DNA from: Mycolicibacterium sp. P9-22
GTDB taxonomy: Bacteria > Actinomycetota > Actinomycetes > Mycobacteriales > Mycobacteriaceae
Direction of reading: 5' to 3'
Length of the DNA stretch: 64,000 nucleotides
Assembly (NCBI RefSeq): GCF_008329585.1
Contig: NZ_NPKP01000005.1
Coordinates: 62,001 to 126,000, forward strand
Shown here: positions 7,731-16,361 of the stretch, in pieces
Position numbering within the stretch: position 1 is the stretch's first letter
How the letters are laid out: each line of letters opens with the position of its first letter
Notes under the pieces: generated by a model
What the model saw: the letters and a program-made list of their open reading frames with translations, nothing else
What the model was told of the DNA's origin: nothing
The model's database searches: none
Program-made: the position numbers and the translations under genes

Positions 7731-8480
7731 ATGAGCGTGTCTGTCGCCGAAACAACGTTTCGAGGACTTACCGATAATGCGTCGGCGCAGTGGTGGGATC
7801 GGGACACCGACTGCACCATCGTGGTGTCCACACCACGTGCCGAGCCCGACCTCTGGCTCGATTTCTTCGAGGGTGCCATGTGCAGTTACCGCAAACACGG
7901 GGTGGAGCGGGCGATCGACCCGAGCGCACTGGCCGACCCCCCCACCACATCGCTGTTCCTCGCCGCGATCGACGACGCCGGCCGGATGGTCGGCGGCGTC
8001 CGCGCGCAAGGCCCGTACGCGGGTGCGCACGAGAGCCACGCAGTGGTGGAATGGGCCGGGCAGCCCGCGCTTCCGCAGGTGCGCAAGATGATCGATGACC
8101 GCATTCCGTTCGGTGTCGTCGAGATCAAGACCGCCTGGACGGACGACGGCTTTGCGCGCAGCCGTGAGCTCACTCCCGTCCTGGCCCGGATGCCTTTGCA
8201 CGCCACCCTCGTCCTCGGCGCCAAGTTCGCCATGGCGACCGCGGCGGCACACGTTCTGGATCGCTGGCGATCCTCGGGCGGAGTGGTTGCCGACCGTATT
8301 CCGGCCACACCGTATCCCGATGAGCGGTACGAGACCAAGATGATGTGGTGGGATCAAGCCGAGTTCACCAGAACTGCTGTGTCGCAACAGATTGTCGCTA
8401 CCCGCGCCGAAGCGCGGGTACTGCTGCCGCTGCTCGACGATGTCGGCGTGACGGACGGAACGGCCGAGTCCGGGATGTAG
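7731..8480 (+). CDS. Protein of unknown function, possibly GNAT/autoinducer-synthase-like
   Basis: Soluble protein of about 249 residues without signal peptide or membrane segment. I do not recognise it with certainty. The run from VVEIKTAWTDD through LARMPLHATLVLGAKFAMATAAAHVLDRW to ATPYPDERYETKMMWWD has the strand-helix pattern and position of an acyltransferase fold related to acyl-homoserine-lactone synthases, but no catalytic assignment is safe. ATG at 7731 is used; a GTG at 7719 is in frame and neither has a convincing ribosome site. It precedes the GAF-GGDEF-EAL gene on the same strand by 161 bp and follows the AT-rich spacer. Confidence 0.6.
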   Translation: MSVSVAETTFRGLTDNASAQWWDRDTDCTIVVSTPRAEPDLWLDFFEGAMCSYRKHGVERAIDPSALADPPTTSLFLAAIDDAGRMVGGVRAQGPYAGAHESHAVVEWAGQPALPQVRKMIDDRIPFGVVEIKTAWTDDGFARSRELTPVLARMPLHATLVLGAKFAMATAAAHVLDRWRSSGGVVADRIPATPYPDERYETKMMWWDQAEFTRTAVSQQIVATRAEARVLLPLLDDVGVTDGTAESGM

Positions 8481-8641
8481 CCGCAGGGCTGGCATGCTCA
8501 CTGCCGCACGGGCGGCGAAACGTCTGACCCATGGGATGGCACGAATCAACACCGGCGACTGCAATACACTTTTCGCAGGCTGACCGCCGCCCGTGCGTCA
8601 CCACGCGGCACCGTCAGGTGTCGCCCCACAGAGAGGTCTAG

Positions 8642-10480
8642 GTGCCCCGCAGTCTCGAACTCGTCGTCACCGCGGTCGCCACTCGTTTGATCGCCGTGGA
8701 CGCGGCGACCGCGACCGGCGTCAGCCAGCAGGTGCTGGCCGAACTGGTCAGCTACTTCGATGTCGATTCCAGCTTCCTGCGGCACAACGATCACGACATC
8801 CACGCGACCCGACTGGTCGCCGAGTGGCCTCCCCGCACGCCGGAGGCCCGGCCCGACCCCGTCGAGCTCGTGTACTTCGCCGACGCCGACCCGGTTTTCG
8901 CGCTCGCCGAACACCTCAAGGAGCCTGCGGTCTTCCGGCCCGGTACCACCTCGGAGTATCGGCGCACCATCAACGACAGCCGGCGTATCCCGGCCACCAC
9001 GGTGGCCTGTGTGCCACTGCTGTCCGGTGATGTGACGACCGGGGTGATCGGCTTCGTCAAGACCGGCGACCGGGATTGGACCGCCGAGGAACTCAACGCG
9101 CTGGCGGCCATAGCGTCCCTTTTCGCCCAGGTTCAGGCCCGGGTGTATGCCGAGGACCGACTGCGTTTCCTGGCCGAGCACGACGACCTCACCGGGCTGC
9201 ACAATCGCCGGGCCTTGATGGCCCACCTGGACGAGCGTCTCCGGCCGGGTAATCCCGGGCCCGTCACCGCATTGTTCTTCGACCTGGACCGTCTCAAGGC
9301 GATCAACGATTACCTCGGCCACTCCGCCGGGGATCGATTCATCCGGGTACTCGCCGAACGGCTTGCGTTGGCCGCAGGTCCAAGCATGATCGCCCGTCTC
9401 GGCGGTGACGAATTCGTGGTGGTTCCCGAGTCCCCCACCGAGGGCAACGCCGCGGTGGAACTCGCCCACCGGCTGCAGGCGGTGCTCTCCCGGCGGGTCC
9501 CGATCGACGGTGAGATGGTGACCCGCACGGTCAGCATCGGCGTCGCGGTGGGCATCCCTGGGCGGGACACCACCTCGGATCTGCTGCGCCACGCCGACCA
9601 GGCTGTGCTCACCGCGAAGAACACCGGCGGCAACCAGGTGACCACCTACTCCGACGCGATATCCCTGGACAGCGAGTTCCGCAACGACATCGAACTGCAC
9701 CTGCAGAGCGTGATCGAGACCGGCGCGTTGTTCCTGCGCTATCTGCCCGAGGTCGATATGCGCACCGGCAAGATCCTGGCGACCGAGGCGCTGGTCCGCT
9801 GGCAGCACCCCACCCGTGGCCTGCTCGCCCCGGACTCGTTCATCGGGGTCGCCGAATCCATCAATCTCGCAGGCGAACTGGGACGTTGGGTGATGCGCAC
9901 GGCGTGCGCGGACTTCGCCCGCTGGCGGGCCAACGGCGTCGGCCTGGACGCAGTCCTGCGGGTCAACGTGTCCCCGGTGCAGCTGGTGGCGGACGGGTTC
10001 GCCGATTCGGTGGCAGCGATCGTCGGCGATTTCGGGCTCCCCCGTGGTTCGGTATGCCTGGAGATCACCGAAAGCATTGTGGTGCAGGACATCGACGTCA
10101 CCCGGATCACGCTGACCAAGCTGCATGATGTCGGTGTGCAGGTCGCCATCGATGACTTCGGCACCGGATACAGCGTGCTGTCGCTGCTGAAATCGCTTCC
10201 GGTGGACGCACTCAAGATCGACAAGAGTTTCGTGCGCGATCTGGGGGCCGACCCCGGCGATCTGGCCATCGTGCGGGCGATCATCGCCCTGGCCGAGGCT
10301 TTCGGCCTGCAGTTGGTGGCCGAGGGTGTGGAGACCGAGTCCGCGGCGATCACATTGCTGCGGCATGGATGTCACCGCGCGCAGGGGTTCCTGCTGTCAC
10401 GTCCGATCGCCAGTGACCAGATGGAGGCCCTGCTGCGCCGCGGCCGGGTGTCGGTCGACTTCTCCTCCGGTCCGCCCTAG
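8642..10480 (+). CDS. GAF-GGDEF-EAL cyclic-di-GMP turnover protein (both catalytic halves intact)
   Basis: A 612-residue cytosolic protein: GAF sensor (about 1-165), diguanylate cyclase domain with intact RLGGDEF (254-258) and phosphodiesterase domain with EAL (392-394), RVNVSPVQ, LEITES, DDFGTG (504-509), KIDKSF, EGVE (561-564) and QGF all intact. It should be able both to make and to break c-di-GMP. The RxxD product-inhibition site five residues before GGDEF is absent. The layout matches mycobacterial DcpA/Rv1354c proteins. GTG start at 8642 with AGAGAGGT upstream. A paralogue with a degenerate EAL half lies at 54718-56547. Its stop overlaps that of the convergent FAD protein gene. Confidence 0.92.
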   Translation: MPRSLELVVTAVATRLIAVDAATATGVSQQVLAELVSYFDVDSSFLRHNDHDIHATRLVAEWPPRTPEARPDPVELVYFADADPVFALAEHLKEPAVFRPGTTSEYRRTINDSRRIPATTVACVPLLSGDVTTGVIGFVKTGDRDWTAEELNALAAIASLFAQVQARVYAEDRLRFLAEHDDLTGLHNRRALMAHLDERLRPGNPGPVTALFFDLDRLKAINDYLGHSAGDRFIRVLAERLALAAGPSMIARLGGDEFVVVPESPTEGNAAVELAHRLQAVLSRRVPIDGEMVTRTVSIGVAVGIPGRDTTSDLLRHADQAVLTAKNTGGNQVTTYSDAISLDSEFRNDIELHLQSVIETGALFLRYLPEVDMRTGKILATEALVRWQHPTRGLLAPDSFIGVAESINLAGELGRWVMRTACADFARWRANGVGLDAVLRVNVSPVQLVADGFADSVAAIVGDFGLPRGSVCLEITESIVVQDIDVTRITLTKLHDVGVQVAIDDFGTGYSVLSLLKSLPVDALKIDKSFVRDLGADPGDLAIVRAIIALAEAFGLQLVAEGVETESAAITLLRHGCHRAQGFLLSRPIASDQMEALLRRGRVSVDFSSGPP

Positions 10481-11271
10481 ACGGCGTTCATCTCGGCTGC
10501 CGCGGGCTCATCGGCCGAACCGAGCACCTCGATCCGGCCGAATCTGCTGGCCGTCAAACCGACGAGCGCGATCCGGCTGTCGGCTTCGAGGATTCTGGCG
10601 TCGGGCGGCGCGGGCCGCTCGGAGGTCACCGCGAGGCCGACGCGGGTGCGTACGGCCCAGGACCCATCCGGGGACTCGAGCACGACACCGACGATCCGGC
10701 CCTCCTCGAACACGATGCGCTCCAGCCGGCGGTTGGTGAACACGTCGATATCCCGGTCGGCCATCAGTGCGTCCAGCCGCTCGGCGAATGTGCTCGGGGT
10801 CCGTGTCGACTCGTCGAGCGCGGCCACCTGGAACGAGTTTCCGTCCGTCGTCCGCATGGTCGTGGTGGGCCAATGGTCCACGCGGGTGAAGAGCAGGCCG
10901 TAGGGGGACGCGATACAGTCCGCCGCCCACGCGCCGAGCCGCGATCCCACGAAGGTTTCGACGTGCGCGCGACGAGACGTGTCGACCTGCACCTCGTGCA
11001 GTGCGCGGATGGGCAGCGCGGCGGGGTTCCCGGGCAGCGTCACCGTCGGGAGCTCTGCGGCGAGCGCATCGAAGTACGCCATGGTCTCGGCGTCGGAGAC
11101 CACGGGCAGCCAACCGCGGGTGGCGTCGGCAGCGGGGACGATGTCAGCCGCCCCGTCGGCGTCCGGCAGCGCGACGAACACGTCGAGCCCGGCATCCACT
11201 GCGGCGACCGCGCAGGCCAGCCCACCGGGCCCGGCTCCCACCGACACCACGTCGACAATCTCGTCCCACAT
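10477..11271 (-). CDS. FAD-binding oxidoreductase-like protein, short
   Basis: A 264-residue protein beginning with a dinucleotide-binding fold (VVSVGAGPGGLACAVAAVDAGLDVFVA, residues about 8-35). The rest contains the segment RLERIVFEEGRIVGVVLESPDGS, typical of the FAD domain of flavin oxidases and 3-ketosteroid-dehydrogenase-like proteins. It is about half the length of those enzymes, and no substrate-domain motif is visible, so it may be a stand-alone flavoprotein or a reduced relative. The C-terminal region does not show the final FAD-contacting GD motif. Single gene, convergent with the upstream GGDEF-EAL gene. Confidence 0.65.
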   Translation of the reverse strand: MWDEIVDVVSVGAGPGGLACAVAAVDAGLDVFVALPDADGAADIVPAADATRGWLPVVSDAETMAYFDALAAELPTVTLPGNPAALPIRALHEVQVDTSRRAHVETFVGSRLGAWAADCIASPYGLLFTRVDHWPTTTMRTTDGNSFQVAALDESTRTPSTFAERLDALMADRDIDVFTNRRLERIVFEEGRIVGVVLESPDGSWAVRTRVGLAVTSERPAPPDARILEADSRIALVGLTASRFGRIEVLGSADEPAAAEMNAV

Positions 11272-11639
11272 GCTCCGTTATCAACCTTTGGGTAGCTCTG
11301 TAACTCTTGCGGCACGCCGGAGACGTTCTCTGGCAATCCCGGCCGCGTTCGTATTGTGTTGCCCCGTCGCATGGTGCGACATCTGTCGAAAAATGCGTGG
11401 CAACAAGCGTCGCGGTCCACCCGGAGTTCGGAATCTTTGCCGGCGCGGACCATGGCAAGAGTGTCAGCCTATCACCGGACAAAACTGCCCCGACCTGCGG
11501 CGACGGAATGTCGGCAGCGGCCTGACCCACACCGGGCCGGTCTCGGCACGGTCGACCGCCACCCGGAGATTTCACAACCGGCCAACCAGCTGCTACTTAT
11601 ATATCTAAGTTAGACAGCAGACGGAGAGGGCGGGCACTC
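11272..11639. other. Intergenic region upstream of the FadE pair
   Basis: No gene is supported; open frames here lack coding character. The final 50 bp contain an AT-rich patch with a short palindrome (11604-11614) and the ribosome site CGGAGAGGG before the ATG at 11640. The rest shows no repeat or RNA signature that I can identify. Confidence 0.5.
11604..11614. promoter_or_regulatory. Palindrome TCTAAGTTAGA in the FadE-pair promoter
   Basis: Perfect 11-bp inverted repeat (TCTAA-G-TTAGA) embedded in the only AT-rich stretch of the spacer (TTATATATCTAAG), 26 bp before the start codon. It is placed to overlap a -10 element (TATATC or TATCTA), so it looks like an operator. The regulator is unknown. 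Confidence 0.4.
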
Positions 11640-12872
11640 ATGGACCTGAGCTGGTCGGAAGCCGACACGATGTTCCGCGATGAGGTACGACAGTTCCTCG
11701 CGGACAAGCTGACGCCGGAGATCCAGCGGGCCGGGCGCCTGATGACCAGCGTGTACAGCGACCACGAGGCGAGCCTGGCGTGGCAGGCGATCCTGCACGA
11801 ACGCGGCTGGGCCGCACCCGCGTGGCCCGTCGAGTACGGCGGCTGCGACTGGACCCTGACCCAGCACTACATCTTCAGCCGGGAATGCCAACTCGCCGGG
11901 GCGCCCACCCTGTCCCCGATGGGCATCCGGATGGTCGCCCACGCCATCGTCAAGTTCGGGACCGCCGAACAGAAGGATTTCTACCTGCCCCGCATCCTCA
12001 CCGGCGAGGTGTTCTTCTGCCAGGGCTACTCCGAGCCCGAGGCGGGCTCCGACCTGGCCGCGCTGACCATGGCCGCCGTCGACGACGGTGATGATCTGGT
12101 CTGCACCGGCAGCAAGATCTGGACGACCCACGCCACCGAGGCCAACTGGATGTTCGCCCTGGTGCGCACCTCACGCACCGGCAAGAAGCAGCAGGGCATC
12201 ACCTTCGTACTGATCGACATGGCCACCCCGGGCATCGAGATCCGGCCGCTGGTGATGACCTCCGGCGAGGAAGTCCAGAGTCAGGTGTTCTTCGACGAGG
12301 TGCGCGTCCCCAAGGCCAATGTCATCGGCGCCATCGACGACGGCTGGACGGTCGCCAAGTACCTGCTCGAATTCGAGCGCGGCGGCGGCGCCACCGCCCC
12401 GGCCCTTCAGGTGATGGCCGAGAACGTCGCCGCCGTCGCCGCCGAACAGCCCGGCCCCGGTGGTGGGGTGCTGATCGACGATCCCGCCTTCTCCCGCAAG
12501 CTGGCCGACGCCCGCATCCGCACCGAGGTGCTGGAAATTCTGGAGTACCGCGTACTGGCGGCACTGGCCGGCGGCGGACATCCCGGCGCAGCCTCCTCGA
12601 TGCTCAAGGTGATCTCCACCGAGCTGAGCCAGACAATCACCGAACTCGCCATGGAAGCGGCCGGCCCGCGGGGGCGCGCCTACCAGCCGCACGCCGCCTG
12701 CCCCGGCGGGCCGATCGCCGATTTCGAACCACCCGCCGACGGGTACGTCACCGGCCAACCCTGGCAGGCCGTCGCGCCGCTGCGCTACTTCAACGACAGA
12801 GCCGGCTCGATCTACGCCGGCAGCAATGAAATTCAACGCAACATCCTCGCCAAAGCAGAGTTGGGACTGTAA
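11640..12872 (+). CDS. Acyl-CoA dehydrogenase, first subunit of a FadE pair
   Basis: A 410-residue acyl-CoA dehydrogenase of the kind that works as an alpha2beta2 heterotetramer in mycobacterial sterol and bulky acyl-CoA catabolism (FadE28/29-type pairs). It has CQGYSEPEAGSDLAA and CTGSKIWTTHA at the FAD/substrate site. At the C-terminus the MCAD-type catalytic glutamate is absent (IYAGSNEIQRN has Ala), whereas LEFERGGG carries a glutamate at the alternative position used by isovaleryl-CoA dehydrogenase. It is followed immediately (stop and start adjacent) by its partner. The substrate is unknown. Confidence 0.9.
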   Translation: MDLSWSEADTMFRDEVRQFLADKLTPEIQRAGRLMTSVYSDHEASLAWQAILHERGWAAPAWPVEYGGCDWTLTQHYIFSRECQLAGAPTLSPMGIRMVAHAIVKFGTAEQKDFYLPRILTGEVFFCQGYSEPEAGSDLAALTMAAVDDGDDLVCTGSKIWTTHATEANWMFALVRTSRTGKKQQGITFVLIDMATPGIEIRPLVMTSGEEVQSQVFFDEVRVPKANVIGAIDDGWTVAKYLLEFERGGGATAPALQVMAENVAAVAAEQPGPGGGVLIDDPAFSRKLADARIRTEVLEILEYRVLAALAGGGHPGAASSMLKVISTELSQTITELAMEAAGPRGRAYQPHAACPGGPIADFEPPADGYVTGQPWQAVAPLRYFNDRAGSIYAGSNEIQRNILAKAELGL

Positions 12873-13988
12873 ATGGACTTCACGCTTTCCGACGAGCAGC
12901 AGCTGCTTCGCGACGGGCTCGGCAAGTTCCTGTCCACCCGCTACGGCCTGGAGTCGAGCCGGACGGCCGCCAAACTGGGCGCTGGCTGGCAGCCCGAGAT
13001 CTGGCGCGCCTTCGCCGAGGACCTCGGCATCCTGGGCGCCGCGCTGCCCGAGGAGGTCGGCGGAATCGGCGGGGGCCCAACCGAAATCATGGTGATCGCC
13101 GAGGCACTTGGCCACGCGCTGGTCGTCGAACCCTATGTCGACACCGTGGTGGTGGCCGGCGGCCTGCTCCAACGGGCGCAGAACCCGGTCGCCGACGCCC
13201 TGCTGGAGAAGATTGCGGCGGGCAAGGCCATCGTCGCGCTCGCAGCGGCCGAGGCGCAGTCCGGTGACCGCTGGCAGGATGTCGCCACCACCGCACGCGC
13301 CGACGGCGAGGGCTGGGTGATCGACGGCGCGAAGATCATGGTGCTCAGTGCACCGCTGGCAACGCATTTGCTGGTCACCGCGGTCACGCCCGCGGGTCTG
13401 TCGTTGTTCCTGATCGACCTTGTCGATCCCCCGGCCGGTCTGACGCTGCACGGCTACCGCACCGTGGATGACCGCCGAGCCGCCGATATCGAGCTGACCG
13501 ACGTTCGCGCCGTACTGCTCGGCACCGACGGTGAAGCCTGGGAATCGTTGTCGCTGGCCCGTGATGAGGGCGCCGCCGCGGTGGCCGCCGAGGCCGTCGG
13601 GAACATGCGAAAGGTGTTGGCCGACACCGTCGATTACTGCAAGCAACGCCAGCAGTTCGGCACACCGATCGGCGCCTTCCAGGCACTGCAGCACCGTATG
13701 GTGGACATGCACATGGAGCTCGAACAGGCGGTCGCCGCCGTCTGTCTGGCCGTGCTGAACCTGCAAGCCGAAGCGCAGCAGCGCGCCCGCGCGGTCTCGG
13801 CCGCCAAGGCCACCGTCGGAAGGGCCGCGCGTTTCATCGGCCAGAACGCGGTGCAGTTGCACGGCGGTATGGGCATGACCGAGGAACTGGCCATCGGGCA
13901 CTATTTCAAGCGCCTCACGGCCGTCCAGTATGAATTCGGTTCCACCGACCACCATGTCGCGCGGTACGCGGAGCTGACCAGGCCGTAG
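12873..13988 (+). CDS. Acyl-CoA dehydrogenase, second subunit of a FadE pair
   Basis: A 371-residue, divergent acyl-CoA dehydrogenase starting at the base after the first subunit's stop. The FAD-contact region VQLHGGMGMTEELAIGHYFKRL and the segment YCKQRQQFGTPIGAFQALQHRM are clear. The loop that normally reads EPxxGSD is replaced by AAAEAQSGDR, and the glutamate of the LxxER position in subunit one is Gly here. This fits the non-catalytic or half-site partner of a heterotetramer. Both subunits would be needed for FAD binding and activity. Confidence 0.9.
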   Translation: MDFTLSDEQQLLRDGLGKFLSTRYGLESSRTAAKLGAGWQPEIWRAFAEDLGILGAALPEEVGGIGGGPTEIMVIAEALGHALVVEPYVDTVVVAGGLLQRAQNPVADALLEKIAAGKAIVALAAAEAQSGDRWQDVATTARADGEGWVIDGAKIMVLSAPLATHLLVTAVTPAGLSLFLIDLVDPPAGLTLHGYRTVDDRRAADIELTDVRAVLLGTDGEAWESLSLARDEGAAAVAAEAVGNMRKVLADTVDYCKQRQQFGTPIGAFQALQHRMVDMHMELEQAVAAVCLAVLNLQAEAQQRARAVSAAKATVGRAARFIGQNAVQLHGGMGMTEELAIGHYFKRLTAVQYEFGSTDHHVARYAELTRP

Positions 13989-13991
13989 CAG

Positions 13992-14276
13992 TCACTCGGT
14001 AGGCGGCCGGTACTCCCAGCTCGCGCCGGCGGTCAAGGTGCCCGGCTCCAGTTCGGTGCGGCCGGCATCGCGGATGTGCACGGTTTGATCGAGGATCTCG
14101 TCGGGCTTACCGCCGATGACGATCACCGGATGGTCGTACTCGATGCCGTAGAGCTTCAGCGCCGCGTGCACGGCGTGTGCGGCGGCCTTGCCGCGGGACA
14201 TCTTGGCGTTCGAGTTGACCCTGATGACGAGCCGTCGCTCCGCATCCGCCGGCTCTGCACCGCTGCTGGGATCCAT
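13992..14276 (-). CDS. Peptidyl-tRNA hydrolase 2-like protein
   Basis: A 94-residue protein matching the Pth2 fold in sequence order: LVIRVNSNAKMSRGKAAAHAVHAALK corresponds to the first strand and the conserved KMxxGKxAAQxxHA helix, and HIRDAGRTELEPGT to the conserved RDAGRTQ..PGT segment. In archaeal and eukaryotic Pth2 this enzyme releases peptides from peptidyl-tRNA; bacterial members are short and their function is unclear. The gene is convergent with the FadE pair, only three bases from its stop. The assignment rests on motif resemblance. Confidence 0.7.
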   Translation of the reverse strand: MDPSSGAEPADAERRLVIRVNSNAKMSRGKAAAHAVHAALKLYGIEYDHPVIVIGGKPDEILDQTVHIRDAGRTELEPGTLTAGASWEYRPPTE

Positions 14277-14378
14277 GTCCGAGAGTCTAGGGAGGCCCCG
14301 CCGGACGTGCGTCCGTCACCCAACCGCCGCAATCTTTGCCACAAGGGCGTGACATGCGCGCGGTACGCTGAATTTCCT

Positions 14379-14609
14379 ATGGGGATCTCGGCGCTGACGG
14401 TTGCTGCCTACCTGCTGGTGGGCGGGTTCTGTGGCGCCTGGTTCTGGCGGGTCATCCGGTCAACCGGCCATCGCGCCAACGTCGCCCTGGTCATCGTGAG
14501 CGCCGCCTTCGGTGTGCTCTGGCCCGTCATGATGCCCGGCGTCACCGTGTACCGATGGATGCTGCGCCGCCCCATCGAGTCCCGCGAGGACGTCGCCGCC
14601 ACTCGTTAA
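14379..14609 (+). CDS. Small membrane protein, two predicted transmembrane segments
   Basis: A 76-residue protein with hydrophobic stretches at about residues 3-27 and 33-52 (ISALTVAAYLLVGGFCGAWFW and VALVIVSAAFGVLWPVMMPG) and a basic, cytosolic-looking tail. I do not recognise a family. It ends four bases inside the convergent ferredoxin reductase gene. The start at 14379 is the only ATG before the first hydrophobic segment. Confidence 0.6.
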   Translation: MGISALTVAAYLLVGGFCGAWFWRVIRSTGHRANVALVIVSAAFGVLWPVMMPGVTVYRWMLRRPIESREDVAATR

Positions 14610-16171
14610 GGCGCCCCGAGCGCGGCGGCGCGCATCTCCGGTATCCCGATGAACTTCACCCGGGGGCGCGATACCGCAGCGCCGCGTTCCCGTTCGGCAG
14701 CGTCGATCGCCCGCCACCCTGACCAGTCGACGGCCTGGACTCCCCTTTCCTGCAGGAGTTTCCGCAATTCGCCCGGACCGGCAAGCGTCCGGCTCAGTGC
14801 TCCGTCGAGGTGGTCACGCCACAGTTCGCCGACGGTTTCCTCGGCGCAGGTCCGGTTGGTGCCGATGACTCCGCGCGGACCACGTTTGATCCAGCCCGTC
14901 ACATAGCAGCCGGGCGCACCGTCGACGCGGCCGGCGGCATTGGGCACCACGCCGTTCGTCTCGTCGAACGGCAGTCCGGGCACGGGGGCGCCCCGGTATC
15001 CGATGGACCGCAGCACCAGGCCCGTATCGAGTTCGCCGTCAGTCATCCGCAGCTGCTGTACCTTCTGGTCGCCGACGATCTCGACCGGGCGGCTCATGAA
15101 CCGGAAAACGATCCGTTTGTTACCCGGGGTCGTCGGCCGCTCGGCGTACTCGCGGGCGATACCGAGCTTCAGGGTGGCCCACAGGTCGGTATCGTCGACC
15201 GGATCCTCCAGTGGCCCATCGATGATCACGTCGATACCGTCGAGCCGGCCCAGCGCCAGGAATTCGCCGACCGAGAAGGCCGCGTCGGCCGCACCACGGC
15301 GGCCCAGGATCACCACCTCCTCGATCATGCTGTCGCGCAATGCCTCGAGTGCGTGTGCGGCGATATCGGTCTCGCCGAGTGCCTGTTGATCCATCAGCAG
15401 CACCCGCGCGACATCGAGGGCCACATTGCCGTTGCCGACGATCACCGCTCGCTCGGTCCCGAGATCGAAGGTGCGGTCGGCATGGTCGGGATGACCGTTG
15501 TACCAGCCGACGAAGTCTGCGGCCGGATGACTGCCCGGCAGATCCTCCCCCGGGACACCGAGGTCGCGACTGGTCGCCGCGCCCACCGCGTAGATCACCG
15601 CATGATGGTGCGCGAGCAGATCCTCGTGGGTGAGGTCGCGGCCGATCTCGACGCCGAGGTGGCAGCCGAAACGCGGGTTGGTGAAGATGCGCTCGAAGAT
15701 GTTGACCACCGCTTTGGTGTGCTGGTGATCGGGTGCGACGCCGGCCCGGATCAGCCCGAACGGAGTCGGCAGCCGTTCGAACAGGTTCACCTCCACCCCG
15801 TCGATGGCGATCAGTTCCGCCGCGGCATAGCAGGCCGCCGGACCCGCACCCACCACCGCTATCCGCAGCTCCCCGGGTGCGACACCCGGGCGGGACGCCG
15901 GCGGTGCGGTGGTATCCGGTTCGAGGGGATGCCGCTCGAAATACGCGGCGTTGATGTCCTTGAACCGCTCCTGCCCAGCAGGGAGGTCCTCCTCGTAGTG
16001 GATCGCGCCGACGGGGCATTCGTCGAAGCAGGCCCCGCAGTCGATGCAGGATTCCGGGTCGATGTAGAGCATGTCCGCTGTGGAAGCGCCCACCGGCCGG
16101 ATGCAGTCGACCGGGCAGACGGGCACACAGCTGGCGTCCTTGCAGCAGTTCTGCGTGATCACGTAGGCCAT
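14606..16171 (-). CDS. fprB: Fused ferredoxin / ferredoxin-NADP+ reductase (FprB-like)
   Basis: A 521-residue fusion. Residues about 1-75 form a ferredoxin with two cysteine clusters (CCKDASCVPVCPVDC and CIDCGACFDECP), and residues about 100-500 an adrenodoxin-reductase-type flavoenzyme with an FAD fold (VVGAGPAACYAAAEL), PFGLIRAGVAPDHQ, an NADPH fold (VIVGNGNVALDVARVLL) and the C-terminal GWIKRGPRGVIGTN FAD contact. This is the layout of mycobacterial FprB. It would pass electrons from NADPH through its own iron-sulphur domain to P450s or other acceptors; a P450 gene lies at 51759 but not in the same operon. Confidence 0.92.
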   Translation of the reverse strand: MAYVITQNCCKDASCVPVCPVDCIRPVGASTADMLYIDPESCIDCGACFDECPVGAIHYEEDLPAGQERFKDINAAYFERHPLEPDTTAPPASRPGVAPGELRIAVVGAGPAACYAAAELIAIDGVEVNLFERLPTPFGLIRAGVAPDHQHTKAVVNIFERIFTNPRFGCHLGVEIGRDLTHEDLLAHHHAVIYAVGAATSRDLGVPGEDLPGSHPAADFVGWYNGHPDHADRTFDLGTERAVIVGNGNVALDVARVLLMDQQALGETDIAAHALEALRDSMIEEVVILGRRGAADAAFSVGEFLALGRLDGIDVIIDGPLEDPVDDTDLWATLKLGIAREYAERPTTPGNKRIVFRFMSRPVEIVGDQKVQQLRMTDGELDTGLVLRSIGYRGAPVPGLPFDETNGVVPNAAGRVDGAPGCYVTGWIKRGPRGVIGTNRTCAEETVGELWRDHLDGALSRTLAGPGELRKLLQERGVQAVDWSGWRAIDAAERERGAAVSRPRVKFIGIPEMRAAALGAP

Positions 16172-16214
16172 GAGATCCCCTCGTCTCGGTACCGGAACGA
16201 GGCCCAGAATACTG

Positions 16215-16224
16215 GACAGCTGTC
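16215..16224. promoter_or_regulatory. Palindrome GACAGCTGTC between fprB and a TetR gene
   Basis: Perfect 10-bp palindrome in the 190-bp divergent spacer between the FprB-like gene and the TetR gene at 16362, 44 bp upstream of the fprB start. It could be an operator, but its shortness means chance occurrence is possible. Confidence 0.3.
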
Positions 16225-16361
16225 TGATTAATCCACCTGAGCGGGGTCGGAATCCGATGACATCGGGTTGTCGTCACGGCACTCAGGTCGGATAATTGCA
16301 CGTAGTTCCACTATTTCGGGTAGATGTTGCCAATCGTCGGTGACCGCGATACTTTGGACAC

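Noticed and set aside
8546..10375. 609-codon minus-strand frame opposite the first GGDEF-EAL gene
   Set aside because: Mirror frame of a gene with all catalytic motifs; no recognisable protein features.
16172..16361. Possible riboswitch in the fprB-TetR spacer
   Set aside because: I could not draw a conserved riboswitch core; only a short palindrome is visible.
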